Shown: positions 1 through 8,869, counted from the stretch's first letter. The stretch: DNA of 64,000 nucleotides from Zobellella endophytica (GCF_003012775.1 NZ_PXYG01000010.1:62001-126000); one strand, 5' to 3'. Numbers and translations are program-made. The notes: a model not told the origin generated them from the sequence alone.

Positions 1-38
1 TATAGTCGGTCCATACCAACGGATATACGGAACCGGCC

Positions 39-1442
39 ATGGAACACCTGCCTCTTTTTATCAAGATACAACATCGCCCCTGCCTGATCGTGGGTGGTGG
101 AGCCGTGGCCGCCCGCAAAGCCCGTTTGCTGCTGGCGCGAGGCGCCCGCCTGACGCTGGTCGCCCCGGCCTTGAGCGGGGAATTGCAGGCCCTGCGCGAG
201 CGTTTCGACTGGCTGCCCGCGACCTTTGCCGAGCATCACCTCGACGGCCAGTTCCTGGTGGTGGCCGCCACCGACAACGCCGAAGTCAACGCCCGTATCT
301 ATCAGCTCGCCAACCGGCGTGGCCTGATGGTCAACAAGGCCGATGACAGCAAGCGCTCGGCGGTGATCTTTCCCTCCATCGTCGAACGCTTTCCCCTGCA
401 GGTCGCCTTCAGCACCGGCGGTGGGGCTCCTTGGCTGGCCCGCCTGCTGCGGGCCCGGCTCGATGTCCTGTTGCCCCGGCACTTGGGGGCGCTCGGCCAG
501 GTGGCGGGCAAGCTGCGCCGGCAGGTGCAGCAGGCTTTCGGCAACAGCGATGAACGACGCCGGTTCTGGGCCCGGGTCCAGGACGAGCCGGCGTTGAAGT
601 CCCTGTTGCAGCAACAGGATCAGGCGGGGGCCGAGGCCTGGCTGCGGCAGGCGATGACCGAGCCGGCGGCGGGTGAGGTGATCCTGGTCGGGGCCGGCCC
701 CGGCGATCCGGATCTGCTCACCATCAAGGCGCTGAACGAACTGCAGAAGGCCGACGTGGTGCTGTTCGATCAACTGGTGTCCGAGGAGATACTGGCGCTG
801 ATCCGCCCGGAAGCGGAGCGGATCTCGGTGGGCAAGAAGGCCGGTCACCACAGCGTGCCCCAGGAGCAGATCAACCAGTTGCTGGTGGAGCAAGCTCAGG
901 CCGGCAAGCGGGTGGTGCGGCTCAAGGGGGGCGATCCCTTTATGTTCGGCCGCGGTGCTGAGGAATTGCAGACCCTGAAGGCGGCCGGGATCCGCTACCA
1001 GGTGGTGCCGGGCATCACCGCCGCCGCCGGTGCCACCGCCTACGCCGGCATTCCCCTGACCCACCGGGACCACGCCCAGAGCGCGGTCTTTATCACCGGC
1101 CACTGCAAGCAGGATGGCGAGGAGCCGGACTGGGCCGCATTGGCCAAGGGGCGGCAGACCCTGGTGATCTACATGGGGCTGATGCGGGCGAGCCATATCC
1201 GGCGGCAGCTGATGCAACAGGGTCTGGATGGCGCCACGCCGGTGGCGCTGATCGAACGGGGCACCACGGCGCGGCAGCGGGTGGTCCGGGGGGAGCTCCG
1301 GGAGCTGGGCGAGCTGGCGGAGCGGGTGGAAAGCCCGGCGCTGATGGTGATAGGTTCGGTGGCGGCCCTGGCCGATTCCCTGGCCTGGTTCAATACCCGG
1401 ACCGGGAACGGTTCGGCCGCAGCCATCGGGCGCTGCGGCTAG
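39..1442 (+). CDS. cysG: Siroheme synthase (uroporphyrinogen-III methyltransferase / precorrin-2 dehydrogenase / sirohydrochlorin ferrochelatase)
   Basis: 467 residues, about the length of E. coli CysG (457), and collinear with it. This trifunctional cytoplasmic enzyme makes siroheme for sulfite and nitrite reductases. The N-terminal Rossmann fold (CysG-B) shows VGGGAVAARKA at about 18-28. The dimerisation segment has the ferrochelatase/dehydrogenase region with Asp around 102. The C-terminal SUMT methyltransferase half begins near residue 216 with VGAGPGDPDLLT, followed by GGDPFMFGRG and PGITAAAGA. The residue aligned with the phosphorylated Ser128 of the enterobacterial enzyme is Thr127 here. 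It is the first gene of the window; only 38 bases lie upstream, so promoter and operon partners cannot be judged. It runs tail to tail with the next gene, 9 bases apart. Confidence 0.96.
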   Translation: MEHLPLFIKIQHRPCLIVGGGAVAARKARLLLARGARLTLVAPALSGELQALRERFDWLPATFAEHHLDGQFLVVAATDNAEVNARIYQLANRRGLMVNKADDSKRSAVIFPSIVERFPLQVAFSTGGGAPWLARLLRARLDVLLPRHLGALGQVAGKLRRQVQQAFGNSDERRRFWARVQDEPALKSLLQQQDQAGAEAWLRQAMTEPAAGEVILVGAGPGDPDLLTIKALNELQKADVVLFDQLVSEEILALIRPEAERISVGKKAGHHSVPQEQINQLLVEQAQAGKRVVRLKGGDPFMFGRGAEELQTLKAAGIRYQVVPGITAAAGATAYAGIPLTHRDHAQSAVFITGHCKQDGEEPDWAALAKGRQTLVIYMGLMRASHIRRQLMQQGLDGATPVALIERGTTARQRVVRGELRELGELAERVESPALMVIGSVAALADSLAWFNTRTGNGSAAAIGRCG

Positions 1443-1451
1443 GCCGCCGGC

Positions 1452-2261
1452 TTACTCCTGCTGTTCGAGCCGTCCCAGAAAGGCCAGCAGGGTACTCAAT
1501 TCCTGCAGGTAGTCATCCGGCGTGGGCTCGGACATCAGCCGGGCCAGCTCGTTGCCGATGGCGCTGAAGCGATAATACAGCAGGCGGGTGCCCTTGCGGT
1601 GGGGATGCAGCAGCAGCCGGATCGGAGCCAGGTGCAGCTTGAGCTGGGCCATGGCCGCCAGATCGCCGGACTCGAGCTCGGTCTGGTGCAGCAGACCGAG
1701 CTCGAACAGCTGCATCAGGCCGGCGTAGGGCAGTCGGTATTTGCCCAGGTTCAGCTTCTGCTGGCGCAGGCCCTGCAGCAGGGTTCTGTGCTGGTAACCG
1801 AAGATCAGCCGCAGATTCTCATCCCCGAAATGGCAACTGAGCGCACTGGCCTTCTGCAGTAGCAGGGCATCCTTCTGGGTCATGTTTTTCAGGCAGTTCA
1901 GCGCCTGGATGGAACAGTGCCCCGGCCGGGCTATCTCCTGGAGCAGGATGCTGGCCCAGAACTGCTGCATGGCCGGATGACGGATGTTTTCCGCCAGCAG
2001 CAGGAAATGACTGAGCCAGTCCGGATCCGGCTCGTTGCCGACCTGATCGGAGGCTTCCTGGTTGGCCAGTGCCATGATGGTCTCGAGATTTTTCTGGCGG
2101 GCGGCCTGTTCGAGTTGCCGGCGGATGTTGAAACGGTCGCCGAAACTCTGGGGGGAATCGCCGTGCAGCAGTCCGGCCAGGCCGCGTTGCTCGGCGAGTT
2201 GCAACAGCAGGGTCTTGCTGTTTCTGACTTTGTGATCCAGTGCGGCAGGTTTGTGCGCCAT
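1452..2261 (-). CDS. TIGR03899-type conserved protein of unknown function
   Basis: 269 residues, mostly helical, with no signal peptide or membrane segment. The pattern (short N-terminal leader, LLAENIRHPAMQQFWASILL around 90-110, a LIFGYQHRT segment near 155, a Leu-rich C-terminus) matches what I recall of TIGR03899, a family of gammaproteobacterial cytoplasmic proteins without an assigned role. The family assignment is from memory of its sequence character, not from a search. The gene is monocistronic. It converges on cysG and its 5' end faces a 29-residue micro-ORF on the other strand, leaving about 75 bases for both promoters. No catalytic motif is visible and no function is offered. Confidence 0.75.
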   Translation of the reverse strand: MAHKPAALDHKVRNSKTLLLQLAEQRGLAGLLHGDSPQSFGDRFNIRRQLEQAARQKNLETIMALANQEASDQVGNEPDPDWLSHFLLLAENIRHPAMQQFWASILLQEIARPGHCSIQALNCLKNMTQKDALLLQKASALSCHFGDENLRLIFGYQHRTLLQGLRQQKLNLGKYRLPYAGLMQLFELGLLHQTELESGDLAAMAQLKLHLAPIRLLLHPHRKGTRLLYYRFSAIGNELARLMSEPTPDDYLQELSTLLAFLGRLEQQE

Positions 2262-2336
2262 CGGCTTCGGCTTTCGATTGTGAATTATGTTGACCCCATG
2301 TTAAAATTCACCACCGAATTTTAAAAGGAGCGCCGG

Positions 2337-2426
2337 ATGCAAAAAGGTAAACCCAGAATGACCTGGTTGCTTCTGTTTGTTGGCTATATCTCGAGCCTCG
2401 GGATACTGGCCACCATGATAGAGTAA
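2337..2426 (+). CDS. Micro-ORF: 29-residue single-span membrane peptide
   Basis: ATG at 2337 is preceded by an excellent ribosome binding site (AAAGGAG at 2324-2330, six bases before the ATG). The peptide starts MQKGKPRMTW (positively charged), continues with a hydrophobic stretch LLLFVGYISSLGILATMI, and ends in Glu. This is a typical one-pass inner-membrane miniprotein with its N-terminus inside. A strong terminator follows 10 bases after the stop, so it has its own short transcription unit: RBS, ORF, terminator. I do not recognise a family. Size, charge layout and the flanking signals support it being real. It was judged by eye because it is too short for ordinary gene callers. Confidence 0.6.
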   Translation: MQKGKPRMTWLLLFVGYISSLGILATMIE

Positions 2427-2436
2427 CCCCAAATAA

Positions 2437-2465
2437 AAAATAAGGCCCGTTCAGGGCCTTATTTT
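2437..2465. terminator. Bidirectional intrinsic terminator between micro-ORF and ytfJ
   Basis: Perfect 12-bp stem AAAATAAGGCCC / GGGCCTTATTTT with loop GTTCA. A-rich and T-rich flanks on both sides make it usable from either strand. It ends the micro-ORF transcript on the plus strand and ytfJ on the minus strand; the ytfJ stop codon is 2 bases away. Confidence 0.9.
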
Positions 2466-2466
2466 G

Positions 2467-3012
2467 TTATTGGACCAGCGCTTGCCGCACCTGTATCAGC
2501 ACCTGCTCGACCTCCTGCGGGCTCAGGGCGCCTTCCTTGGCGAAACGCACCAGTCCTTCCCTGTCCAGCACTATGATGGCTGAGTTCTTCGGCTGCAGTT
2601 GCCACTGTTGGGCGACCCGTCCCTGCTCGTCCAACACGATGGAAGACCAGGGGAACTCCTGCTTGCTGCCTTCGGCGCTGCCGCGCACGAAGGGCGCGGT
2701 GCCGAAAACCGCGTCGTCCACGTTGATGATGGTCACCGTCTGGTAGCGGTCCCGGGGCAGTCCGGCGGCCTTGATCGCCTCGATCAGCGGCGCGTTCAGC
2801 TCCTTGGCGCCGCCGCGTCCGGCGATATGCTGGATCACCCGTACCTTGCCCGGCAGTTCGTTGACGCCCCAGATACGCTCCCCGAGCCGTTCTCCATCCA
2901 GTATCAGCTCGCCCCTGTCGCTGACGCTGACCGGCGGCAGCGGCTGGTTGAATTGCAGCTTGTGGGCCGAGGCCAGGAAGGGCAGGCAGACCAGCAGTAT
3001 CCATGCTTTCAT
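2467..3012 (-). CDS. ytfJ: YtfJ family periplasmic protein
   Basis: 181 residues from ATG at 3012, preceded by AGGAG. The reading frame stays open upstream, but this start gives a clean signal peptide (MKAWILLVCLPFLASA, cleavage after about residue 16). The mature protein is a thioredoxin-fold-like YtfJ/TIGR01626 domain: KVRVIQHIAGRGGAKELNAPLI around 55-76, INVDDAVFGTAPFVRGSAEGS around 98-118, and IIVLDREGLVRF near the end. It has no CxxC, so redox catalysis is unlikely. Its role in E. coli is undefined. It is a single-gene unit between two terminators, just downstream of ppa on the same strand. Confidence 0.9.
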   Translation of the reverse strand: MKAWILLVCLPFLASAHKLQFNQPLPPVSVSDRGELILDGERLGERIWGVNELPGKVRVIQHIAGRGGAKELNAPLIEAIKAAGLPRDRYQTVTIINVDDAVFGTAPFVRGSAEGSKQEFPWSSIVLDEQGRVAQQWQLQPKNSAIIVLDREGLVRFAKEGALSPQEVEQVLIQVRQALVQ

Positions 3013-3094
3013 CGGTTTCGCTCCTGGTGGTGTGAGGTCTGACCTGCTCAGCCTAAAGAATGTTGATTTTTTGTCAAATAAATAAGCATAAAAA

Positions 3095-3114
3095 AAGAGC
3101 ACCGAAGTGCTCTT
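3095..3114 (-). terminator. Intrinsic terminator of ppa
   Basis: Stem AAGAGCAC / GTGCTCTT with a CGAA (on the minus strand TTCG) tetraloop. On the minus strand it is followed by a run of T residues. It lies 24 bases downstream of the ppa stop codon. Confidence 0.88.
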
Positions 3115-3137
3115 CTTGAATCCGGATGCCGGGGCGA

Positions 3138-3668
3138 TCAGGCGTTGTTGTAACGCTCGGCGGAGGTCAGGATTTCGGCTTCGGCGGCGGCCTTGTCTTC
3201 CCAGCCGTCCACCTTCACCCACTTGCCCGCTTCCAGCTCCTTGTAGCGCTCGAAGAAGTGCTTGATCTGGGCCTTGAGCAGCTCGGGCAGGTCGTTTACG
3301 TCCTGGATATGGTCGTATTCCCTGGTCAGCTTGCTGTGCGGCACGGCCACGATCTTGGCGTCCTCACCGGACTCGTCGGTCATCTTCAGCACGCCCACCG
3401 GGCGGCAGCGGATCACGGCGCCGGGCACCAGCGGATGCGGGGTGGGCACCAGCACGTCGACCGGGTCGCCGTCCAGGGACAGGGTCTGGTTCACGTAGCC
3501 GTAGTTGCAGGGGTAGAACATGGGAGTGGCCATGAAACGATCCACGAACACGGCACCGGTGTCCTTGTCGATCTCGTACTTGATGGGATCGGCGTTCTGC
3601 GGGATCTCGATGACTACATAGATATCTTCGGGCAGGCTCTTTCCGGCCGGGACCTGGTTCAGGCTCAT
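3138..3668 (-). CDS. ppa: Inorganic pyrophosphatase
   Basis: 176 residues, same length as E. coli Ppa and close to it along the whole chain. It hydrolyses pyrophosphate to phosphate in the cytosol and so pulls biosynthetic reactions forward. The family signature DGDPVDVLV is present around 66-74, with the metal-binding Asp residues, plus [14 protein letters not shown] and FYPCNYGY. The start [17 protein letters not shown] was chosen by alignment; the frame extends 26 codons further upstream without family similarity. It is divergent from mpl across a 196-base intergenic region that must hold both promoters, and ends in its own terminator. Confidence 0.97.
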   Translation of the reverse strand: MSLNQVPAGKSLPEDIYVVIEIPQNADPIKYEIDKDTGAVFVDRFMATPMFYPCNYGYVNQTLSLDGDPVDVLVPTPHPLVPGAVIRCRPVGVLKMTDESGEDAKIVAVPHSKLTREYDHIQDVNDLPELLKAQIKHFFERYKELEAGKWVKVDGWEDKAAAEAEILTSAERYNNA

Positions 3669-3864
3669 GACGTTTCCTTTAATGTTGTCTGTGACTGGGT
3701 TGTTAACCGAGTTTACCACCGTGACCCCTGCGCATCTGTTATACAAATGGGTAAGGGGGCTTCAGGGGCGACATTATAACCGCTGTCGCAGGGATCACCA
3801 TACAAGTGCCCAAAGCGGCAACGGATTGTTAGAATGCAGGCTTCACAGCGGCCAGGGGCAGGTT

Positions 3865-5223
3865 ATGCACATTCACATTCTGGGTATTTGCGGTACTTTC
3901 ATGGGCGGGCTGGCGGTGCTGGCCCGACAGCTGGGGTACAGGGTGACCGGCAGCGATGCCAACGTCTACCCGCCGATGAGTACCCAGCTCGAGCAGCAGG
4001 GTATCGATCTGATCGAAGGTTATGATCCGGCCCAGCTGGAGCCGGTGCCCGATCTGGTGGTGGTGGGCAATGCCATGAGCCGGGGTAACCCCTGCGTGGA
4101 AGCGGTGCTCGACCGGCGTATCCCCTATACCTCGGGACCCCAGTGGCTGCTGGAGCACGTGCTGCAAAGCCGCTGGGTGCTGGCGGTGGCCGGTACCCAC
4201 GGCAAGACCACCACCTCCGGCATGCTGGCCTGGATCCTGGAAGACTGCGGGCTGAAGCCCGGCTTCCTGATCGGCGGCGTGCCCGGCAACTTCGAGGTGT
4301 CCGCCCGCCTGGGTGAAGCGCCCTTTTTCGTGATCGAGGCGGACGAGTACGACAGCGCCTTCTTCGACAAGCGCTCCAAGTTCGTGCACTACCGGCCCAG
4401 CACCCTGATCCTCAACAACCTCGAATTCGATCATGCGGACATCTTCCCAGATCTGGCGGCGATCCAACGGCAATTCCACCATCTGCTGCGGATGGTGCCC
4501 GGCCATGGCCGCATCCTGATGCCGACCCGGACCCCGGCACTGGAAGAGGTCAGGGCCATGGGCTGCTGGAGCGAGCTGGAGTACCTGGGCGAGGGCGGCC
4601 TCTGGCAGGCCGAGCCCCTGGCCGCCGACGGCAGCCGCTTCACCGTGTTGCTCGAGGGCCGGCCGGTGGGCGAGGTGAGCTGGCCCTGCATCGGCCTGCA
4701 CAATGTGCACAACGGCCTGATGGCGCTGGCCGCCGCCCGCCACGCCGGGGTGCCGGTGGCACAAGCCATCGACGCCCTGTGCCGCTTCGTGCCGCCCAAA
4801 CGGCGGATGGAGCAGAAGGGCGAGGTGGCCGGTATCCGGGTGTGGGACGACTTCGCCCACCATCCCACCGCCATCCAGACCACCCTGGCCGGGCTCAAGG
4901 CCCGCACCACCGAGGGGCGGGTGCTGGCGGTGCTGGAGCCCCGCTCCAACACCATGAAGATGGGGGTGCACCAGCAGGAGCTGGCGGATTCCCTGCAAGG
5001 GGCCGACGCCACCTACCTGTTCCGGCCGTCGGAAATCCGCTGGGATCTGGCGGCGGTGGCGGCGGCCTGCCCCCAAGGGCGGCTGTTCGAGGAACTGGAT
5101 ACCCTCGTCACCGCCCTGGTGGCCGAGGCCCGGCCCGGCGATCAGATACTGGTGATGAGCAACGGCGGTTTCGGCGGCATCCACGGCCGGCTGCTGGCGG
5201 CGCTGGAGGCGGCCCATGGCTGA
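3865..5223 (+). CDS. mpl: UDP-N-acetylmuramate:L-alanyl-gamma-D-glutamyl-meso-diaminopimelate ligase
   Basis: 452 residues; E. coli Mpl has 457. It recycles murein tripeptide by ligating it to UDP-MurNAc with ATP. The Mur-ligase N-terminal Rossmann domain begins [16 protein letters not shown]. The ATP P-loop [13 protein letters not shown] is near 110-122, the central domain has [11 protein letters not shown], and the C-terminal domain has [10 protein letters not shown] and EPRSNTMK. The start MHIHILG (ATG at 3865 with an upstream AGGGGCAGG) fits the family; the open frame upstream belongs to the intergenic region. It overlaps ubiX by 8 bases, so the two are translationally coupled. Confidence 0.96.
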   Translation: MHIHILGICGTFMGGLAVLARQLGYRVTGSDANVYPPMSTQLEQQGIDLIEGYDPAQLEPVPDLVVVGNAMSRGNPCVEAVLDRRIPYTSGPQWLLEHVLQSRWVLAVAGTHGKTTTSGMLAWILEDCGLKPGFLIGGVPGNFEVSARLGEAPFFVIEADEYDSAFFDKRSKFVHYRPSTLILNNLEFDHADIFPDLAAIQRQFHHLLRMVPGHGRILMPTRTPALEEVRAMGCWSELEYLGEGGLWQAEPLAADGSRFTVLLEGRPVGEVSWPCIGLHNVHNGLMALAAARHAGVPVAQAIDALCRFVPPKRRMEQKGEVAGIRVWDDFAHHPTAIQTTLAGLKARTTEGRVLAVLEPRSNTMKMGVHQQELADSLQGADATYLFRPSEIRWDLAAVAAACPQGRLFEELDTLVTALVAEARPGDQILVMSNGGFGGIHGRLLAALEAAHG

Positions 5224-5848
5224 ATATCCGCGCGAGCGGCAGATCACCCTGGCCCTGAGCGGCGCCTCCGGCGCCCCCTACGCCCTGGCGCTGCTGGAGC
5301 GGCTGTTGGCCGCCGGCATCCAGGTACACCTGCTGGTGTCCGGCGCCGCCCGGGTGGTGCTGGCCACCGAGCAGGGAGAACAGTGGCCGGGCAAGCCGGA
5401 GGTGCTGGCCGCCTGGCTGGGCGAGCGTTACAGCGCGGTGCCCGGGCAGATCCGGGTCTACGGCAAGGAGGAATGGTTCTCGCCGGTGGCTTCGGGCTCG
5501 GGGGCGCCCAGGCGGATGGTGATCTGCCCCTGCTCCATGGGCACGGTGGCCTCCATCGCGGCGGGGGTGTCGGACAACCTGATCGAGCGGGCCGCCGACG
5601 TGGTGATCAAGGAGAAGGGGCAGCTTATCCTGGTGCCGCGGGAGACCCCCTTCTCGGCCCTGCACCTGGAAAACCTGCTCAAGCTGGCCCGGCTCGGGGT
5701 CACCATCATGCCGGCGGCGCCGGGTTTCTATCACCAGCCCCAATCCATCGCGGATCTGGTCGATTTTATGGTGGCGCGGATCCTGGATCACCTAGGGCTG
5801 GAGCAGGATCTGGTGCAACGCTGGGGCTACGGCGGCGGCGAAAGCTGA
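5216..5848 (+). CDS. ubiX: Flavin prenyltransferase UbiX
   Basis: 210 residues. It attaches a dimethylallyl group to FMN, giving the prenylated cofactor needed by the UbiD decarboxylase in ubiquinone biosynthesis. Family signatures are [13 protein letters not shown] at about 10-22, the [20 protein letters not shown] segment (FMN and phosphate binding) around 95-115, [16 protein letters not shown], and [10 protein letters not shown]. It starts inside the last codons of mpl and has no promoter of its own visible. About 80 bases separate it from hpt. Placement with mpl differs from E. coli, where ubiX lies in the cvpA-purF region. Confidence 0.94.
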   Translation: MAEYPRERQITLALSGASGAPYALALLERLLAAGIQVHLLVSGAARVVLATEQGEQWPGKPEVLAAWLGERYSAVPGQIRVYGKEEWFSPVASGSGAPRRMVICPCSMGTVASIAAGVSDNLIERAADVVIKEKGQLILVPRETPFSALHLENLLKLARLGVTIMPAAPGFYHQPQSIADLVDFMVARILDHLGLEQDLVQRWGYGGGES

Positions 5849-5929
5849 CCCGGCATGCAGATTTTCGCAAATTCCGCTAGAATGCCGCTTTAATCACAGC
5901 CGGGTTTTGGGCCCGAATGGAGCTAAAAC

Positions 5930-6460
5930 ATGAAACACCGAGTGGACGTCCTGATCAGTACCGAAGAGGTGAGCGCCAGGATCCGGGCCCTGGGCGAGCA
6001 GATCAACGCACACTTCGCGGGCGTCGATGAACTGGTGATGGTCGGGCTGCTGCGCGGCTCCTGCGTGTTCATGGCCGATCTGTGCCGCGAAATCGAGCTG
6101 CCGGTACGGCTCGACTTCATGACCGCCTCCAGCTACGGCAGCGGCATGGAGAGCAACCGGGATGTGCGTATCCTCAAGGATCTGGACGACGAGATCCACG
6201 GCAAGCACGTACTGATTGTCGAGGACATCATCGATACCGGTTATACCCTGAGCAAGGTGAAGGAGATCCTGTCCTTGCGCAACCCGGCTTCGCTCAGCAT
6301 CTGCACCCTGCTCGACAAGCCCGAGCGGCGCGAGGCTCAGGTGCCGGTGGACTGGGTCGGTTTTACCATCCCCGACGAGTTCGTGGTAGGCTATGGCATC
6401 GATTATGCCCAGCGCTATCGCAACCTGCCCTATATCGGCAAGGTAGTGCCGCTGGAATAA
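5930..6460 (+). CDS. hpt: Hypoxanthine phosphoribosyltransferase
   Basis: 176 residues. Converts hypoxanthine (and guanine) plus PRPP to IMP/GMP in purine salvage. The PRPP-binding motif [14 protein letters not shown] is at about 94-107, the flexible loop TASSYG near 65, and the C-terminal [19 protein letters not shown] is typical of bacterial Hpt. GGAG is 9 bases before the ATG, and a TAGAAT -10-like box lies about 47 bases upstream at 5878-5883, so it may have its own promoter. A strong terminator follows. The adjacency of hpt and yadGH is shared with E. coli. Confidence 0.95.
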   Translation: MKHRVDVLISTEEVSARIRALGEQINAHFAGVDELVMVGLLRGSCVFMADLCREIELPVRLDFMTASSYGSGMESNRDVRILKDLDDEIHGKHVLIVEDIIDTGYTLSKVKEILSLRNPASLSICTLLDKPERREAQVPVDWVGFTIPDEFVVGYGIDYAQRYRNLPYIGKVVPLE

Positions 6461-6497
6461 GTCCGGAAAGTCATTTCCCTTCTTGCTAATGTACCTT

Positions 6498-6531
6498 CAT
6501 ATGCCTGGTCCTTGCCCAGGCATATGTTTTT
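6498..6531 (+). terminator. Intrinsic terminator of hpt
   Basis: Perfect 11-bp stem CATATGCCTGG / CCAGGCATATG with a 7-base loop, followed by TTTTT. It sits between hpt and yadG and separates the two units. Confidence 0.9.
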
Positions 6532-6546
6532 GATCTGGAGCCAAGC

Positions 6547-7470
6547 ATGACCAAAGCACTGGAGATCGAGGGCCTGCGCAAAACCTACGCCGGTGGCGTG
6601 GAGGCGCTCAAGGGCATCGATCTGACCGTGGCGCAGGGCGACTTCTACGCCCTGCTCGGGCCCAACGGGGCCGGCAAGTCGACCACCATCGGCATCATCT
6701 CCTCCCTGGTGAACAAAACCGCCGGCAAGGTAAAGGTGTTCGGTTACGATATCGACAGCCAGCTGGAGCAGGCCAAGTCCCAGATTGGCCTGGTGCCCCA
6801 GGAATTCAACTTCAACCAGTTCGAGAAGGTAGAGCAGATTGTAGTCAACCAGGCCGGGCTGTACGGGGTGGAGCGCAAGGAGGCCAAACAACGCGCCGAG
6901 CGCTACCTGAAGCAGCTGGATCTGTGGGAGAAGCGGGACCAGCCGGCCCGCACCCTGTCCGGCGGCATGAAGCGCCGGTTGATGATCGCCCGCGCCCTGA
7001 TGCACGAACCCCGCCTGCTGATCCTGGACGAACCCACCGCCGGGGTGGATATCGAGATCCGCCGCGCCATGTGGGATTTCCTCAAGGAGATCAACAGCCA
7101 GCAGGGTATCACCATCATCCTCACCACCCATTACCTGGAAGAGGCGGAGATGCTGTGCCGCCATATCGGCATCATCGACAAGGGCCGGCTGGTGGAAAAC
7201 ACCACCATGAAGGGGCTGCTCGGCAAGCTCAACGTGGAAACCTTTATCCTGGATCTGGCCCCCGACAGCCGGGAGCCCTTTCTGTCCGGCTTCAACTGGC
7301 AATTGGTTGACGATCACACCCTGGAGGTGGAGGTGAAGAAGGAGCAGGGGCTCAACGGCGTGTTCGGCCAGCTCAACGAGCAGGGCATCCGGGTGCTGAG
7401 CATGCGCAACAAGGCCAACCGGCTGGAAGAATTGTTCGTGACACTGGTGGAGCAGGGGAGGAAAGCATGA
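6547..7470 (+). CDS. yadG: ABC transporter ATP-binding protein YadG
   Basis: 307 residues. ATPase of an ABC-2 type exporter. Walker A GPNGAGKST is at about 38-46, the signature LSGGMKRRLMIARALMHEP around 138-156 and Walker B LLILDEPTAGVD around 157-168. The long C-terminal extension after the H-loop matches YadG/CcmA-like ATPases. The stop overlaps the yadH start by 4 bases (ATGA), the normal arrangement for the subunit pair. The exported substrate is unknown in any organism I can name; drug or polysaccharide export is only suggested by family membership. Confidence 0.93.
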   Translation: MTKALEIEGLRKTYAGGVEALKGIDLTVAQGDFYALLGPNGAGKSTTIGIISSLVNKTAGKVKVFGYDIDSQLEQAKSQIGLVPQEFNFNQFEKVEQIVVNQAGLYGVERKEAKQRAERYLKQLDLWEKRDQPARTLSGGMKRRLMIARALMHEPRLLILDEPTAGVDIEIRRAMWDFLKEINSQQGITIILTTHYLEEAEMLCRHIGIIDKGRLVENTTMKGLLGKLNVETFILDLAPDSREPFLSGFNWQLVDDHTLEVEVKKEQGLNGVFGQLNEQGIRVLSMRNKANRLEELFVTLVEQGRKA

Positions 7471-8240
7471 ACGCCAGGCAATACTACATCGCCTTTCGCA
7501 GCATTCTGCACAAAGAGATAGTGCGTTTCACCCGCATCTGGGTGCAGACCCTGGTGCCGCCGGCCATCACCATGACCCTGTATTTCGTGATCTTCGGCAG
7601 CCTGATCGGCAGCCGTATCGGCGAGATGGGTGGTTATTCCTACATGGCCTTTATCGTGCCAGGCCTGATCATGATGTCGGTGATCACCAACTCCTACTCC
7701 AACGTGGCGTCGTCGTTTTTCAGCGCCAAGTTCCAGCGCAACGTGGAGGAGCTGCTGGTGGCGCCGGTGCCCACCTATGTGATCATCGCCGGCTACGTGG
7801 GCGGCGGCGTGGTGCGCGGCCTGGCGGTGGGGCTGATCGTCAGCCTGGTGTCGCTGTTCTTCGTGGAGCTGCAGGTCAGCCACCTGTTCAGCATCGTCTT
7901 TACCGTCTTTCTGACCGCGGTGCTGTTTTCGCTGGCCGGGCTTATCAATGCCATCTTCGCCCGCACCTTCGACGATATCAGCATCATCCCCACCTTCGTG
8001 CTGACGCCGCTGACCTACCTGGGCGGGGTCTTCTACTCCATCGAGCTGCTGCCCGGCTTCTGGCAGACGGTCTCCCAGGCCAACCCGGTGCTGTACATGG
8101 TGAACGCCTTCCGCTACGGCTTCCTCGGCATCACCGACGTGCCGCTGGTGACCGCCTATGGTATCATCATCGGCTTTATCGCCCTGTTCTACGGCGCCGC
8201 CTGGTACCTGATCCATACCGGCCGGGGACTGCGACACTGA
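7467..8240 (+). CDS. yadH: ABC-2 type transporter permease YadH
   Basis: 257 residues with about six hydrophobic spans, and an ABC2_membrane domain over nearly the full length. Recognisable stretches are YYIAFRSILHKEIVRF at the N-terminus, LVPPAITMTLYFVIFG, SAKFQRNVEELLVAPVP around 90-106, and LTPLTYLGGVFYSIELLP near 185. It is the inner-membrane partner of YadG and starts within the yadG stop codon. A 13-bp-stem terminator follows immediately. Confidence 0.92.
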   Translation: MNARQYYIAFRSILHKEIVRFTRIWVQTLVPPAITMTLYFVIFGSLIGSRIGEMGGYSYMAFIVPGLIMMSVITNSYSNVASSFFSAKFQRNVEELLVAPVPTYVIIAGYVGGGVVRGLAVGLIVSLVSLFFVELQVSHLFSIVFTVFLTAVLFSLAGLINAIFARTFDDISIIPTFVLTPLTYLGGVFYSIELLPGFWQTVSQANPVLYMVNAFRYGFLGITDVPLVTAYGIIIGFIALFYGAAWYLIHTGRGLRH

Positions 8241-8243
8241 GCG

Positions 8244-8273
8244 AAAAAAGGCAGCCAATCGGCTGCCTTTTTT
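8244..8273. terminator. Bidirectional terminator between yadH and panD
   Basis: Stem AAAAAAGGCAGCC / GGCTGCCTTTTTT (13 bp) with loop AATC. T-runs flank it on both strands, so it serves yadGH (plus) and probably panD (minus), whose stop is 27 bases away. Confidence 0.92.
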
Positions 8274-8299
8274 CTCTAACTGAAAGGGAGAATCCGCGA

Positions 8300-8686
8300 T
8301 CAGGCCAGCTGCAGGGGGATGTCCTTGCTGGTGCGCACTATGTTGTTGTGGGCGTCCAGATACACCAGGCTGGGCTTGTAGTGTTCCAGCTGCTGTTCGG
8401 TCATGGGCGCGTAGGCGCAGATGATGATGCGATCGCCCACTGCGGCCTTGCGGGCGGCGGCGCCGTTCAGGGAGATCATCTTCGAGCCGCGCTCGCCGGA
8501 AATGGCGTAGGTATGGAAGCGCTCGCCGTTCTCGATGTTGTAGATGTCGATCTGCTCGTACTCGCGGATATTGACCGCGTCCAGCAGATCCTGATCGATG
8601 GCGCAGGAGCCTTCGTAGTTGAGTTCGGCGTGGGTGACCCGGGCCTGGTGCAGCTTGCCCCTGAGCATGATGCGTTGCATATCCAT
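8300..8686 (-). CDS. panD: Aspartate 1-decarboxylase (pyruvoyl enzyme precursor)
   Basis: 128 residues from the first ATG. Makes beta-alanine for pantothenate. It is synthesised as a proenzyme that self-cleaves at Gly-Ser in [15 protein letters not shown] to create the N-terminal pyruvoyl group. [10 protein letters not shown] and NGAAA are also typical. Starting at the second ATG (8680) would give 126 residues and place the cleavage at 24/25 as in E. coli; GGAG upstream is 11 bases from the first ATG and 17 from the second, so the start is ambiguous by two codons. It heads away from panC, separated from it by a 180-base gap that contains a structured repeat. Confidence 0.95.
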   Translation of the reverse strand: MDMQRIMLRGKLHQARVTHAELNYEGSCAIDQDLLDAVNIREYEQIDIYNIENGERFHTYAISGERGSKMISLNGAAARKAAVGDRIIICAYAPMTEQQLEHYKPSLVYLDAHNNIVRTSKDIPLQLA

Positions 8687-8744
8687 GTTTAGCTTGTCTC
8701 CGTCAATTACCGCCCTGAGGGCTTATGGTTTTGCGACAGTGCCC

Positions 8745-8850
8745 GGAGGGGGGAGCCAGGCTCACGCCGACTCGCCGTGAACCCATCCCTGGGGGCTCGA
8801 CGGCGCCATCCCTGGCGCCAACGGTCGGCTTAGAGCCTGGCTCCCCCTCC
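8745..8850. repeat. Structured repeat element, copy A (divergent)
   Basis: Fills the panD-panC gap. An outer 18-bp inverted repeat (GGAGGGGG...CCAGGCTC at 8745-8763, with one extra G in the left arm, against 8833-8850) encloses a smaller pair GCCGAC (8766-8771) / GTCGGC (8824-8829). Two inner hairpins share the loop TCCC: CCCA-TCCC-TGGG and GGCGCCA-TCCC-TGGCGCC (about 8803-8820). The segment GACTCGCCGTGA and the trailing GGTCGGCTTAG recur in copy C at 36.5 kb, and the TCCC-loop hairpin recurs in both other copies. There is no T-tract after the outer stem, so it is not a simple terminator. Confidence 0.7.
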
Positions 8851-8869
8851 CAGCAAGACCTGAGTGTCA

